A stretch of DNA of 64,000 bases from Psychrobacter frigidicola (GTDB lineage Bacteria > Pseudomonadota > Gammaproteobacteria > Pseudomonadales > Moraxellaceae), in assembly GCF_007997305.1 (NCBI RefSeq), contig NZ_VORZ01000002.1, positions 248,001 to 312,000 of the forward strand, in the 5' to 3' direction. The translations under genes were made by a program, and so were the position numbers. This document shows positions 38,112-46,509 of the stretch, piece by piece. The notes beneath the pieces are model-generated. The model saw only the letters and a list, made by a program, of their open reading frames with translations, was not told the origin of the DNA and searched no databases. How positions within the stretch are numbered: position 1 is the stretch's first letter; each line of letters opens with the position of its first letter.

Positions 38112-38474
38112 TTAGGCCGTTGTCTTCACGCTTTTCTTTAAGCTCTTTTTTAAAAAATGGTCGAATATAAACGGGCCAAACGGTAAGAACGAACCGAGTA
38201 CACCTGCGGGTATGGCCCAGAGCGGCATTTTTATTTTGATGGCTGCGACCATAAGAATCACGATGTAGGCGATGAATAATACACCGTGTGCCATACCGAT
38301 ATATCTCACACCTTCTGATATGCCCATCATATATTTTAGGGGCATGGCGATGCCAAGCAATAACAAGAAAGAGGTGCCTTCTAGATAACCCATGATAGTA
38401 AGGTTTTTTAACGCACTTTTTTGTTTTCTTCTAAGATTGGGAATTTGTTCAGTAGTTGGCTGAGTCTGCGACAC
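38112..38474 (-). CDS. DUF3817 membrane protein
   Basis: 120 residues starting with a GTG eight bases after AAGGA. Three membrane helices are visible: MGYLEGTSFLLLLGIAMPLK, YIGMAHGVLFIAYIVILMVA and IPAGVLGSFLPFGPFIFDHF. This is the DUF3817 pattern (GYLEG, MAHGxLF, PFGPFIFD). Function unknown. C-terminus is Lys-rich and cytoplasmic. Confidence 0.88.
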   Translation of the reverse strand: MSQTQPTTEQIPNLRRKQKSALKNLTIMGYLEGTSFLLLLGIAMPLKYMMGISEGVRYIGMAHGVLFIAYIVILMVAAIKIKMPLWAIPAGVLGSFLPFGPFIFDHFLKKSLKKSVKTTA

Positions 38475-39069
38475 TGTATTTTCCTTTTGTTATTATCGGC
38501 AAATAATTTATGGATAATTCAATCTCATTATGATACTGACTCTGCTTAGGGCTTTGAAGTGTCTAAGTGTTAGTTTGTATCAGCTGCCATATTGAGCCTT
38601 CAAAGGTGGACTTTCGATACCAATAGTTTAGAGTGCTAAGGCAGCGCCAGTTTACACAGCAGTGTAATTTTCGCATGAAACAGTTCTCTTCTCATGTTTT
38701 TGACTCGCCGCTGAAAAACATTAAATATAAAACTGCCTTTGAACTACCATATTTATACTCATCGCTATCAAAATTAATCTTCCGTACTTCAGTCCAACTC
38801 CCAAGCCATTCTCCAGACTCGCGTCCTAGATACGCACCTAACACGCTTAATACTCCTGTAAGTAGGCCAATAACTCAACAGGCTAAATAAGCATTAATAG
38901 CCAATAAGTTTAAAGTAAATCCTGCTCTCATAGCATCACTTCTTGATCCACCCCAAAGTGTATACCAATCGATAAAGCCATTTTTAAAAACTGCCGCTTG
39001 GCATAGTCTCAATAAGTTAAGCCAAGAGTGATTGCAAAAAAAGCGTTCTAAAAGGAAGTTTTCTCATTC
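38475..39069. other. Intergenic region with a decayed frame
   Basis: 595 bases that include a minus-strand broken reading frame (38692-38931). The remaining sequence shows no clear feature; the last part must hold the PAP2 gene promoter. Confidence 0.45.
38692..38931 (-). pseudogene. Broken small membrane-protein frame
   Basis: From an ATG at 38931 the frame reads MRAGFTLNLLAINAYLAC, then TGA at 38877-38875, and continues in frame as [19 protein letters not shown], a probable membrane or glycine-zipper helix, to end at [12 protein letters not shown] further in (VLGAYLG...) has an AGGAG eight bases before it, so a shorter product might be made. Family unknown. Confidence 0.35.
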
Positions 39070-40065
39070 ATGATTATACTAATTAAAGAAAATCAGCAGT
39101 TATTCACCTTGAGTATCTTGCTATTATTCGTAGCTATTTTTCTATGGATTTTACAGTATGGGGTTATCAACTACGGTGAGAGAACGTTTGCTCAAATTAT
39201 GCGATATTGCCTTATGCTTAAACAGCATTGTGAACAAAAAAAATTATTTATTCGATTAAAAGATAACTATCCAAAACTTTATCATTTTTTGTCTCAAAGG
39301 TTTCAATTAGAGCATTTTTACGGCTTACCGCTCACTCTTTTATTTTTAGTCATGGGCTATATTTTAGCTTTGTTTTTTGGGTTGGTTGAAGACGTCGTAA
39401 ATTCAAATTCTATCGTGATAACGGACTACTTTGTATCACAACAGATGAGTATGCTTAATGAATCAAGCGTCATAGATTTTTTCATCCTGATCACGAGCTT
39501 AAGTTCTACAAGAATTACATTTTTAGTTGTAGTTTTAACCTGTGTCATATGCTGGGTGATGCGCCAACGTTACATATTAGTTGGATTGCTGGTAGCCACT
39601 TTAGGAAGTGCTACCTTCACCTTCTTGAGTAAAATGTTATTTCACCGCGAGCGTCCCCTAAATGGTTTGGTGCTTGAGCATTCATACTCGTTTCCAAGTG
39701 GTCATGCCACGATTACCATTGCCTTATATGGATTTATTGCTTACATAGCGATTCGTTTTAGCCAAAAATTTATCTGGAAAGTCCGTATATTTACGACGGC
39801 TGTCCTTTTTTCTGTACTGGTGGGCTTAAGCAGACTGGTGCTAAATGCCCATTATTTGAGTGATGTACTGGGCGGCTATTTAGTAGGCGCATTATGGCTG
39901 ACGGTAGCGATTAGCGTGACAGAATGGTTAAGTACAAGGGATAAAATTGAATGGCACATACCGTGGTCAATGACTCAGGTGTATATGGTTTGGTTCAGTC
40001 TTATTTATGTACTGATTGGCACTCTAATATATGCCCAAGTCTATCAATTTCCATTCTTACTCTAA
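39070..40065 (+). CDS. PAP2-family membrane phosphatase
   Basis: 331 residues with about 6 membrane helices. The three PAP2 motifs are KMLFHRERP, SFPSGHAT and SRLVLNAHYLSDVLGG. Such enzymes remove phosphate from lipid substrates such as undecaprenyl diphosphate or phosphatidylglycerophosphate at the membrane. The N-terminal extension of about 90 residues contains one extra helix. Start follows AGGAAG. Confidence 0.9.
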   Translation: MIILIKENQQLFTLSILLLFVAIFLWILQYGVINYGERTFAQIMRYCLMLKQHCEQKKLFIRLKDNYPKLYHFLSQRFQLEHFYGLPLTLLFLVMGYILALFFGLVEDVVNSNSIVITDYFVSQQMSMLNESSVIDFFILITSLSSTRITFLVVVLTCVICWVMRQRYILVGLLVATLGSATFTFLSKMLFHRERPLNGLVLEHSYSFPSGHATITIALYGFIAYIAIRFSQKFIWKVRIFTTAVLFSVLVGLSRLVLNAHYLSDVLGGYLVGALWLTVAISVTEWLSTRDKIEWHIPWSMTQVYMVWFSLIYVLIGTLIYAQVYQFPFLL

Positions 40066-40230
40066 ATAAAGTTGATGTACTATCTGACTGGCCAATTTTT
40101 TAAACTGTAAAGCCTTTTTTTTAAGGCGATATTTTTAGTACGGACGGCATGAGAAGACAAACAGTAGCCTATAGATCTAATGTTTACGGGGTTTATTTTC
40201 TGCTCTATACAATAAGTGATAAATAACCGC

Positions 40231-40515
40231 CTAAATTTTAGCTCTTCTATAAAGTAAGTAATCAACATAAAAGCAAAGTAAATACATGCAGAAAGCAAAT
40301 ATAGCCCCTAGCAAAGAGATGTAAGCTAAACCTAGGAGCATTACTATAGAAAATATTATTCCGTATACCAAAATTGAGGTGTTTTCGACAATTTTTTTGC
40401 TTGTTGCCCTCTTCCTCACCTTGCTTATAACAATAAGAAACGCGGGAAAAGTATAGAGTATAGCGGTACTAATGGCAGCACCTAGGTAATAACCTGCGTT
40501 GGAATCCAAGTTCAT
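40231..40515 (-). CDS. Small membrane protein, unknown
   Basis: 94 residues with three hydrophobic segments (AAISTAILYTFPAFLIVIS, SILVYGIIFSIVMLLGLAYI, LLGAIFAFCMYLLCFYVDYL) and a basic end YRRAKI. An AGAG ribosome site precedes the ATG. No family recognised. Confidence 0.6.
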   Translation of the reverse strand: MNLDSNAGYYLGAAISTAILYTFPAFLIVISKVRKRATSKKIVENTSILVYGIIFSIVMLLGLAYISLLGAIFAFCMYLLCFYVDYLLYRRAKI

Positions 40516-40825
40516 AATAACTCTCTAAATTTGTTTAACTGTGCACTACACTATAGATAAATTAAGAACGCTGAGCAATTCAGGGTTTTATTTTAGAACA
40601 ACCGAACCGGTGTTTTTTCTCTCCAAACTCACTGAACAATAATGTTCTTATAGTGATAATCTGAACCGTTCAACTACAAATAATGTCAGGGATAGCGACT
40701 TGATTTAGTAACTATCAAAACGCTGGGTTTTAATACAGACTATAGACGCGATATGATGTCAGATAATAGCGCTTTTTCAGTAACCAGATTTTGCTATTTA
40801 GGCTACTCGTTAACTTGGTGAATCT
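40516..40825. other. Intergenic, nothing seen
   Basis: 310 bases between two minus-strand genes; no gene, hairpin or repeat I can support. Confidence 0.5.
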
Positions 40826-41161
40826 CTAATTAAACTTAGGGTAAACGGCTTCAAAGAACGTTCCGCTAGTTCCCGCTTCTTGTTTTTGACAGTAAAAGAA
40901 CATAGCCTCATCGCCATTAAATGAACCAGTGGCTTTTTTAGGTGATAAACCTGAAAGTTTTATTTCCATACCCGCACTTTTTGCCTCACTTGCCACAAAG
41001 TCGACACAACTTTGCATCGTTTCAAAGTTGCCAACAGTGTAATGTTGATAGTTTTTTTGTGCATGCTCGTTTGTTGAAATTTCATTTTTTGAATTATTTG
41101 TGTTACTACAAGCTACCAAAAGAGAGAAGGTTCCGAATAAGATGAAGGTAAAAAATTTCAT
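40826..41161 (-). CDS. Small lipoprotein of unknown function
   Basis: 111 residues with a lipobox LLVAC near residue 18, then an Asn/Ser-rich linker and a folded domain containing QSCVDFVASEAKSAG and FFYCQKQE. Strong ribosome site GAGGAG. No family recognised. Confidence 0.72.
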   Translation of the reverse strand: MKFFTFILFGTFSLLVACSNTNNSKNEISTNEHAQKNYQHYTVGNFETMQSCVDFVASEAKSAGMEIKLSGLSPKKATGSFNGDEAMFFYCQKQEAGTSGTFFEAVYPKFN

Positions 41162-41372
41162 GACTTGCTCCTCTAAGCAACTATTGTTTATAACTTAAAG
41201 CATAGCTCATTATTAGTATTACGCCTTGAGTCACCCAAAACATTACTTACTCACCGTGGCTGCAAGCTGATATTAAGCAGTATGAACGCTTTGATGAAAA
41301 TCACCATTCAGTAAGTAGTTGGGTGTCTTGCGCTGTGGTTTATTAGTGTTTGGCAGTCAAAATTTTTCCTTA

Positions 41373-42086
41373 CTACATGTTTACTCCGAATATATAACCA
41401 ACTAGCGCGCTACCTGCCATTGCCAACGTTCCCCAAAAAATAATTCTGCTGATGCCTTTCCAAACACTGGAACCCCCTGTTTTGGCTGTTACGACACCTA
41501 GGATGATTAGGGATATAATAGCGGAGCCATATAAAGTATATTCCATAGTTTTTTCAGGGAGAAATATGGTGACGAGAAGAGGAAGGCCACCGCCCAAGAT
41601 AAATGCAACCCCAGACACTAGAGCTGCTTGGAAGGGTTTTGCTTCACTGATTTCATTGATTCCCAGTTCATCTCTAACGTGTGCCGCTAATGCATCTTTT
41701 TCTGTAAACTCTTTTGCCACTAGGAGCGCAGTCTCTTTCTTTAAGCCTCTTCTTTCATAAATTCCTGCCAATTCGAGCAACTCTGTTTCCGGTGTCTCTC
41801 TTAATTCTACTTTTTCACGCTCTATATCCGCTTTTTCAGTATCTCTTTGAGCACTTACCGACACAAAATTGCTGGCGGTCATTGATAAGGCTCCTGCCGC
41901 AAGACCTGCCAATGTTGCCAGTAGTATGACCTCTCTCAAGTCGGTACCAGCAGCGACCCCAATTGCAATACTGGCGGTGGATAAAATCCCGTCATTAGCG
42001 CCAAGGACCGCTGATTTTAACCAATCACTTTTGTCTATAAAGTGATTACGTAACGGATCCTCTGTTTTTTCTATGTTCGATTTCAT
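41373..42086 (-). CDS. VIT/CCC1-family transporter
   Basis: 237 residues of the VIT1/CCC1 family. It opens KSDWLKSAVLGANDGILSTASIAIGVA, then GALSMTASNFVSVSAQRDTEKADIEREK, the family metal-binding segment, and ends with three helices. Plant and yeast members move Fe2+ or Mn2+ into vacuoles; bacterial members are presumed metal exporters. Ribosome site GGAG. Confidence 0.9.
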   Translation of the reverse strand: MKSNIEKTEDPLRNHFIDKSDWLKSAVLGANDGILSTASIAIGVAAGTDLREVILLATLAGLAAGALSMTASNFVSVSAQRDTEKADIEREKVELRETPETELLELAGIYERRGLKKETALLVAKEFTEKDALAAHVRDELGINEISEAKPFQAALVSGVAFILGGGLPLLVTIFLPEKTMEYTLYGSAIISLIILGVVTAKTGGSSVWKGISRIIFWGTLAMAGSALVGYIFGVNM

Positions 42087-42480
42087 TTATGTGACTCCAC
42101 TAAGTGGTTAGTATTCATTGAAAGCCGCGGGAGCTTTGACGTTTACTTCACGTGATACAGCGGCATGGACCAACCTTCTACCTTAGCCCATATATATATA
42201 TTTGCAAATTCCTCGTCAAGAGAACCAATATTCTTCATATATATGCAAATTCCGAGACACAATGACAACTTGCTTGCCTCTCTATGCTTATTGATTAACT
42301 CTCTAACTTGTACATTAACATTCCGTGCGCTCATTTTTATTGGTTTTCAATGTGCTTAAATTGTTATTAAACAGCGTTTAAACACCGCTCAAACATTGTC
42401 AGCACACTCTATTTCTGTTTTATGCTAAATTAATAGCTATTAGCAATGAACATCATAAAAACAAGAAAAAGGTCTTATTA
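42087..42480. other. Intergenic region with a short direct repeat
   Basis: 394 bases between divergent genes. TGCAAATTCC occurs at 42203-42212 and 42244-42253, each preceded by an alternating AT run. A minus-strand frame at 42143-42334 lacks a ribosome site and is not called. Confidence 0.5.
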
Positions 42481-43143
42481 ATGCCAGCATCTGAATTACC
42501 TTCTGCCAAATTCCCACTTTCTCAAGTGACAGTACTCGAACCCGCTTGGTTTACCCGCCCAACTTGTGTGGTCGCTGCTGACTTAATTGGGAAGGTACTG
42601 TGCCGGCAGCTGACTGATAGCGATGGTGTGGTTAAAGTATTGCGTATGCGTATCTCCGAAACAGAAGCTTATATTGGTGAGGGTGATGCCGCTTGTCATG
42701 CGCATGCGGGTACACGTACCGCGCGCACAGAGATAATGTACAGTCAAGGCGGCGTGTTTTATGTCTACCTCACCTATGGTATTCACCATATGCTGAATTT
42801 GGTTAGTGGGCCTGCAGAGTCACCAGAAGCAGTGCTGATACGCGCCGGATTCTCGACTACGGAGAGTGATCGTTTGGTAGAAGAACAACTGCTTAGTGCC
42901 GATAAACAACTGACTCATCCCAGACAGTTGGCAGGCCCTGGCAAGCTGACCAAGCGCTTGCAAATTGATCGTAATTTATATGGTAAGAGTATCAGTCCAA
43001 AAACTGGAGTTTGGGTAGAGGATGATGGATGCCAGCCACCTGTCGCGCTGCGTCCGCGTATTGGTATCGATTATGCAGGCGCGGCTAAAGATTGGCTACT
43101 GCGCTATGTGTGGACAGACCATCTGTCTTTATCAAAGAAGTAA
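42481..43143 (+). CDS. DNA-3-methyladenine glycosylase (Mpg/AAG type)
   Basis: 220 residues of the AAG family. Landmarks are ETEAYIGEGDAACHA, the active-site stretch MYSQGGVFYVYLTYGIHHMLN, and AVLIRAG and LAGPGKLTKRLQI. It excises alkylated purines to start base-excision repair. Start follows AAGG. Rather uncommon outside certain bacterial groups. Confidence 0.93.
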   Translation: MPASELPSAKFPLSQVTVLEPAWFTRPTCVVAADLIGKVLCRQLTDSDGVVKVLRMRISETEAYIGEGDAACHAHAGTRTARTEIMYSQGGVFYVYLTYGIHHMLNLVSGPAESPEAVLIRAGFSTTESDRLVEEQLLSADKQLTHPRQLAGPGKLTKRLQIDRNLYGKSISPKTGVWVEDDGCQPPVALRPRIGIDYAGAAKDWLLRYVWTDHLSLSKK

Positions 43144-43189
43144 GCTGATATCTCAGCCTGAATAGTAATGTCGTTTACAAGGTAATCTT

Positions 43190-43501
43190 ATGTATAAGCT
43201 CACCGTTTTTATTCCTGATGAAGCTTTAGAAACCGTCAAATCTGCCTTGTTTGCTGCAGGAGCAGGTACGATTGGTAATTATGAGCAGTGTTGCTGGCAG
43301 GTATTAGGGATTGGGCAGTTTATGCCGCTTGCTGGAAGTACGCCGCATATTGGTGCTCACAATCAAGTTGAGAGCGTTAATGAGTGGCGGGTTGACATGG
43401 TGGTCGATAAAGCAGCAATTGATAAAGTCATTGCTGCCTTAAAGCGCGCGCACCCTTACGAGACGCCCGCATATGATGTGATTGAAGTCTTGGACTTTTA
43501 G
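43190..43501 (+). CDS. YqfO/NIF3 C-terminal-domain protein
   Basis: 103 residues of the YqfO-type fold (related to CutA/PII): MYKLTVFIPDEALETVKSAL, then GAGTIGNYEQCCWQVLGIGQF and HPYETPAYDVI. In larger NIF3/YbgI-like proteins this domain is an insert; here it stands alone. Function unknown. Ribosome site AAGGTAA. Confidence 0.88.
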   Translation: MYKLTVFIPDEALETVKSALFAAGAGTIGNYEQCCWQVLGIGQFMPLAGSTPHIGAHNQVESVNEWRVDMVVDKAAIDKVIAALKRAHPYETPAYDVIEVLDF

Positions 43502-43528
43502 AATATCGCATTTTTAAACTGTTGGGTT

Positions 43529-43900
43529 CTAATCTTTTTTAATGTTAATCACATTGTAGTTAGGATAGCCAAGCTCTATTTTATAATCTTCGCGGCCGCG
43601 CTCTGCTTTAACTTTGATCGTGCGGTCACCTTTCTTATATTTGACGTCTTTAACACGGTATCCCATGCTGCTGACCTTGTTAGCGGCTGTCTGCTCAATA
43701 GCAGGGCGATAAAGGTCTTTATCAATTGATTTGATCGCTTTTTTGTTCTTTTTATAAAAGTCGCTATCTTTATAGACATCTTGATAAATGTCTCCATAAG
43801 CATTGTAGCCCGGGGTAGTGGCACAACCTGTAGTGACTGTTAATAAGGCGGCGACAATACTAGTGACAGCAGTGGTTTTTAATAAGGTTTTAGCGTTCAT
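43529..43900 (-). CDS. Secreted/lipoprotein with one PepSY-like domain
   Basis: 123 residues. Signal peptide with a possible lipobox (VTTGC, about residue 26). The C-terminal part reads AIEQTAANKVSSMGYRVKDVKY...KIELGYPNYNVINIKKD, closely similar to the last domain of the gene at 44704-45348. It is one of three related genes in a row on this strand. Confidence 0.78.
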   Translation of the reverse strand: MNAKTLLKTTAVTSIVAALLTVTTGCATTPGYNAYGDIYQDVYKDSDFYKKNKKAIKSIDKDLYRPAIEQTAANKVSSMGYRVKDVKYKKGDRTIKVKAERGREDYKIELGYPNYNVINIKKD

Positions 43901-44030
43901 AATTTAGTCTTATCCCAGTTAGTTTTTATTATTGTGGCAGGCGCGCCGCTTATACAGTGCGCCATAAATAAAGGTTAAATAGTAGCTGGGCTACGTACTC
44001 TTTTTTGATGATACTTTCGAGAGTGTGATT

Positions 44031-44396
44031 TTACTTATAACGGTAGTTATTATTATTGTAGCGGTCATTGTGATTGTTATAACGTCCGTTATTGTTGTTA
44101 TAGCGGCCTTTATTATTGTTATAGCGCCCGTCGTTATTATTGTATTGGCCATTTCTATTATTGTAGCGATTGTTATTATTATAACGACCATTGTTATTAT
44201 AGTTGCCATTGTGATTGTCATAACGGTCATTATTATAGTTTCCGCTACCGTAATGATTGTTACTCTGTTGACGATAGACTTGCTGATTATCGTAGTCAGG
44301 CGTCACAGTCGTACAACCAACTGCGGTACCTAACAAGGCAACCACGAGACTAGCAGAGAGGGCAGTTTTAAATGCTGAGAGAGATAATATTTTCAT
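44031..44396 (-). CDS. Asn-rich repeat lipoprotein
   Basis: 121 residues. The signal peptide ends LLGTAVGC (Cys28). After a short stretch with NNQQVYRQ, the rest is about nine imperfect units of 6-7 residues of the type GRYNNNN, ending in RYK. No folded domain follows. The start (AFKTALSASLVVALL) matches the neighbouring gene at 44704-45348, so this seems to be a family member that lost its domain and expanded its Asn-rich linker. The repeat-derived DNA on the other strand gives a long spurious frame. Confidence 0.7.
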   Translation of the reverse strand: MKILSLSAFKTALSASLVVALLGTAVGCTTVTPDYDNQQVYRQQSNNHYGSGNYNNDRYDNHNGNYNNNGRYNNNNRYNNRNGQYNNNDGRYNNNKGRYNNNNGRYNNHNDRYNNNNYRYK

Positions 44397-44703
44397 AATA
44401 AGAATTCCTATGGTATTTTGTGGCGTAAATTTTATAGCATATATTTTATAGTCTAGACCTTGTGAATGAATATGACTACTTTTTAGTGTTCAATGTTTTA
44501 ATATTCAATTGTAAGAATAAATTATAAAAAAAAGTCAAATAAATCAAGGACTGATTTATTTGACCGAAGGCGTCAACTCAAAAATGACGCCAAAACCTTA
44601 TGCTAATACTATAAAAATAAGTATTAGCAAGTATCTGTACTTCTGAAATCAGCTTTTTTCGATAGTAGCGTTAGCTAAAACTTAAGATCAGTCTCTTTTA
44701 TAA
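44397..44703. other. Intergenic with terminator
   Basis: 307 bases. A strong minus-strand terminator lies at 44525-44566; nothing else seen. Confidence 0.5.
44525..44566 (-). terminator. Terminator of the 44704-45348 gene
   Basis: A perfect 13-bp stem (GTCAAATAAATCA with its complement, 44534-44546 and 44552-44564) and a 5-base loop. On the minus strand it is followed by seven T. Confidence 0.85.
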
Positions 44704-45348
44704 TTAGTCCTTTTCAAGTTTAATGACATTTAGATTAGGATAGCCCAAGATAATGTCATAATCTTGTGAGCCGCTTTTGGCCTCAATTTCGAATACACCG
44801 CGATTGTTCTTTTCGTTAAGCTCGATATCTTTAACTCGGTAGCCCATATCCGCAACTTTTCTAATAGCACGTTGCTTAATAGCCGGATAGCGCGCCTCTT
44901 TTTTAATATTGTCTTCGATATTGTTGTTACGGTTATTATTTTTATAACCATTGTTATGGTTGTTATTACCGTAGTAACCGTTACCATTCTGGCGGTGGTT
45001 ATTTTTATCTTGCCAAACGTTCGACCAGTCTTTTTGACTTGAGCTAATAAGCTTTAATGCAGGGTAAGTATACTTAAGCTCATAAGGCTGGTTATTCTTT
45101 TTAGCATAGACCGTAACTGCTTGGTTGCCACGGTAATTGTCAGACTGGATGTCCATCACCTGATAGCCACTACGACTGAGATCTTTTCGTAGCTTTTGAC
45201 TGAGTGTATTAAAATTGCCATCGCGGTAAACAGACTGATTGTTGTAATTTGACGCCATAGCCGTACTGCCAACCGTCGTGGTCAATAGAGCGACTGCTAG
45301 ACCTGCTGATAGCGCAGTATTCATCGTTGCAAATGGCATGAATTTCAT
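44704..45348 (-). CDS. Secreted protein with two PepSY-like domains and Asn-rich linker
   Basis: 214 residues. A signal peptide ends near STAMA. A first domain (LRKDLSRSGYQVMDIQSDN, ending KYTYPALKLI) and a second (IRKVADMGYRVKDIELNEK, ending ILGYPNLNVIKLEKD) are repeats of one fold. They are joined by a linker rich in Asn, Gly and Tyr. The second domain matches the gene at 43529-43900; the linker resembles the 44031-44396 repeat. Ribosome site AGGA. Confidence 0.78.
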   Translation of the reverse strand: MKFMPFATMNTALSAGLAVALLTTTVGSTAMASNYNNQSVYRDGNFNTLSQKLRKDLSRSGYQVMDIQSDNYRGNQAVTVYAKKNNQPYELKYTYPALKLISSSQKDWSNVWQDKNNHRQNGNGYYGNNNHNNGYKNNNRNNNIEDNIKKEARYPAIKQRAIRKVADMGYRVKDIELNEKNNRGVFEIEAKSGSQDYDIILGYPNLNVIKLEKD

Positions 45349-45784
45349 AAGGTATTGTCCTAGGATGTGTCGTGTCTCAGTATTTCTATAGTTTTTTATA
45401 AATTATAATACTGTAGTTATAGAGGCTGCGAGTGGATTGATAAAACTGTATATAACAAAGATAATATGAGAAGTTATCTAAAAGTTTGATGTGGTTCCAG
45501 ATACTAATGTTGCTTCATCTTTTACATGTCATCATTTGAAATAATTACTTACAACATCTATAGTAAGGCGAAAAACTTGATAATAGATTTCTTGCACGTT
45601 AATAAGTTGTAAATATTACAACTGCTTGCGTAAGCATTTGGGGTTTTTAGTGAGGAGGGTATTGCTACTAGTAAGGTTTATCGCTAATACTAATCGTGAA
45701 ACCAGGCTACGAATGATTCAAATGATAAAAGGAAGCATATTATGTATAAGCTTCTGAGAAGTAACCAAGATAGCAAACAGTCCG

Positions 45785-45802
45785 TGTAAGCATATGCTTA
45801 CA
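45785..45802 (+). promoter_or_regulatory. Perfect GacA-type upstream activating box
   Basis: TGTAAG CATATG CTTACA is the exact TGTAAG-N6-CTTACA box bound by GacA upstream of rsmX/rsmY/rsmZ in Pseudomonas. It is embedded in a 22-base palindrome (45783-45804). Its centre lies about 67 bases before the predicted RNA start, the usual distance. Confidence 0.85.
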
Positions 45803-45822
45803 CGCAAAGACGCTAACGCCAC

Positions 45823-45854
45823 TTAACAGCAGGGTAACAATTTGGCATTATAGA
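45823..45854 (+). promoter_or_regulatory. Candidate core promoter of the Rsm-like RNA
   Basis: TTAACA (45823-45828) as -35, with CATTAT (45846-45851, 17-base spacing) or TATAGA (45849-45854) as -10. Start predicted near 45861. Confidence 0.5.
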
Positions 45855-45860
45855 CACACG

Positions 45861-46135
45861 GCATTAGGGAATGTGACTCAAGGATTGAGTTTACCGCATT
45901 AATGATAATGAGTCAGCTGCTAGCATCAGGATGATAATAGCAGCTGAAGTAAGGACACATAACCCGTGCTGGTGGCAGAACGTGCCGATAGTTATTGTAA
46001 GAAATGGGCAGGACGCCCACTTATCACACCATACTGCGTATCTTGCAAGGATGTATAGATAACAGTTGTGATAAGTAACATGGATAGTTAACCATGAAGC
46101 CGCATAACAATTAATTGCTATGCGGCTTTATCGTG
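45861..46135 (+). ncRNA. Candidate Rsm/CsrB-type regulatory RNA that sequesters CsrA
   Basis: About 270 bases with seven GGA motifs (45868, 45882, 45929, 45953, 46011, 46049, 46082). Several sit in hairpin loops: ACTCA-AGGAT-TGAGT (45876-45890); a 9-bp stem CAGCTGCTA/TAGCAGCTG (45914-45946) with ATC-AGGAT-GAT at its tip; TGGGC-AGGAC-GCCCA (46005-46019); TGCA-AGGA-TGTA (46044-46055). CTTATCACA and TGTGATAAG (46020-46028, 46067-46075) pair around the latter. A terminator closes the unit and a perfect GacA box precedes it. This is the architecture of CsrB/RsmZ RNAs, which bind CsrA/RsmA through such loops. The exact start is inferred. Confidence 0.8.
46097..46131 (+). terminator. Terminator of the Rsm-like RNA
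   Basis: AAGCCGCAT/ATGCGGCTT with a self-complementary interior (CAATTAATTG); the T-run is short (TTTAT). Confidence 0.75.
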
Positions 46136-46235
46136 TCTGGTTATTAATGTTTCGTACCATACAGATAATATTGCACAGAACTGTAGGCGCTGTGGAAGTA
46201 CTATATGCCATCAGCAAAGTCTTTTCTTCTACGCA

Positions 46236-46269
46236 ATAAAAAACCGCATGAAATCTCAATGCGGTTTTC
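46236..46269 (-). terminator. Terminator after csbD-like gene
   Basis: AACCGCAT/ATGCGGTT stem; on the minus strand a T-run follows. Confidence 0.85.
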
Positions 46270-46305
46270 GGAATTATATATTATTAATTGAGTCTTTAAA
46301 GCTGC

Positions 46306-46509
46306 TTACTTGTCATGCTCATTTTGCCACTCGTCTACTGCACGCTCAGCGTCATCTTTACTGTGACCATAACGTTCTTGCACCTTACCAACTAACTTGT
46401 CTCGGCTACCTTCAACATGTAGTAAATCATCGTCAGTTAGGTCTGCCCACTTCTGTTTAGCTGAACCTTTAAGTTGGTTCCAATCACCTTTAATAGTATG
46501 CTTATTCAT
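46306..46509 (-). CDS. CsbD-family stress protein
   Basis: 67 residues beginning MNKHTIKGDWNQLKGSAKQKWADLTDDDL, the CsbD signature, with VEGSRDKLVGKVQERYGHSKDDAERAVDEW after it. CsbD proteins are small, highly charged, helical and typically induced in general stress. Ribosome site AAGGA. Confidence 0.93.
   Translation of the reverse strand: MNKHTIKGDWNQLKGSAKQKWADLTDDDLLHVEGSRDKLVGKVQERYGHSKDDAERAVDEWQNEHDK

Larger units (their letters stand above)
45349..46305. other. Large gene-free region holding a candidate regulatory RNA
   Basis: 957 bases without a credible protein gene. It contains a GacA-type box (45785-45802) and a structured, GGA-rich transcript unit with its own terminator (see separate entries). 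The part before 45785 shows a half-site-like TGCGTAAGCA near 45627. Confidence 0.6.

Noticed and set aside
38633..38890. 85-residue plus-strand frame
   Set aside because: The minus strand of the same DNA looks more protein-like (broken membrane protein), and no ribosome site precedes this frame.
40080..40298. 72-residue minus-strand frame
   Set aside because: It overlaps the better-supported membrane protein at 40231-40515 in another frame and has no ribosome site.
42143..42334. 63-residue minus-strand frame starting MSARNVNVQVRELI
   Set aside because: No ribosome site, no recognised family and it overlaps an AT repeat. Not excluded, but not supportable.
44025..44333. Ile/Val-rich plus-strand frame of 102 residues
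   Set aside because: It is the complementary reading of the Asn-rich repeat gene; the hydrophobic repeats mirror that repeat and there is no ribosome site.
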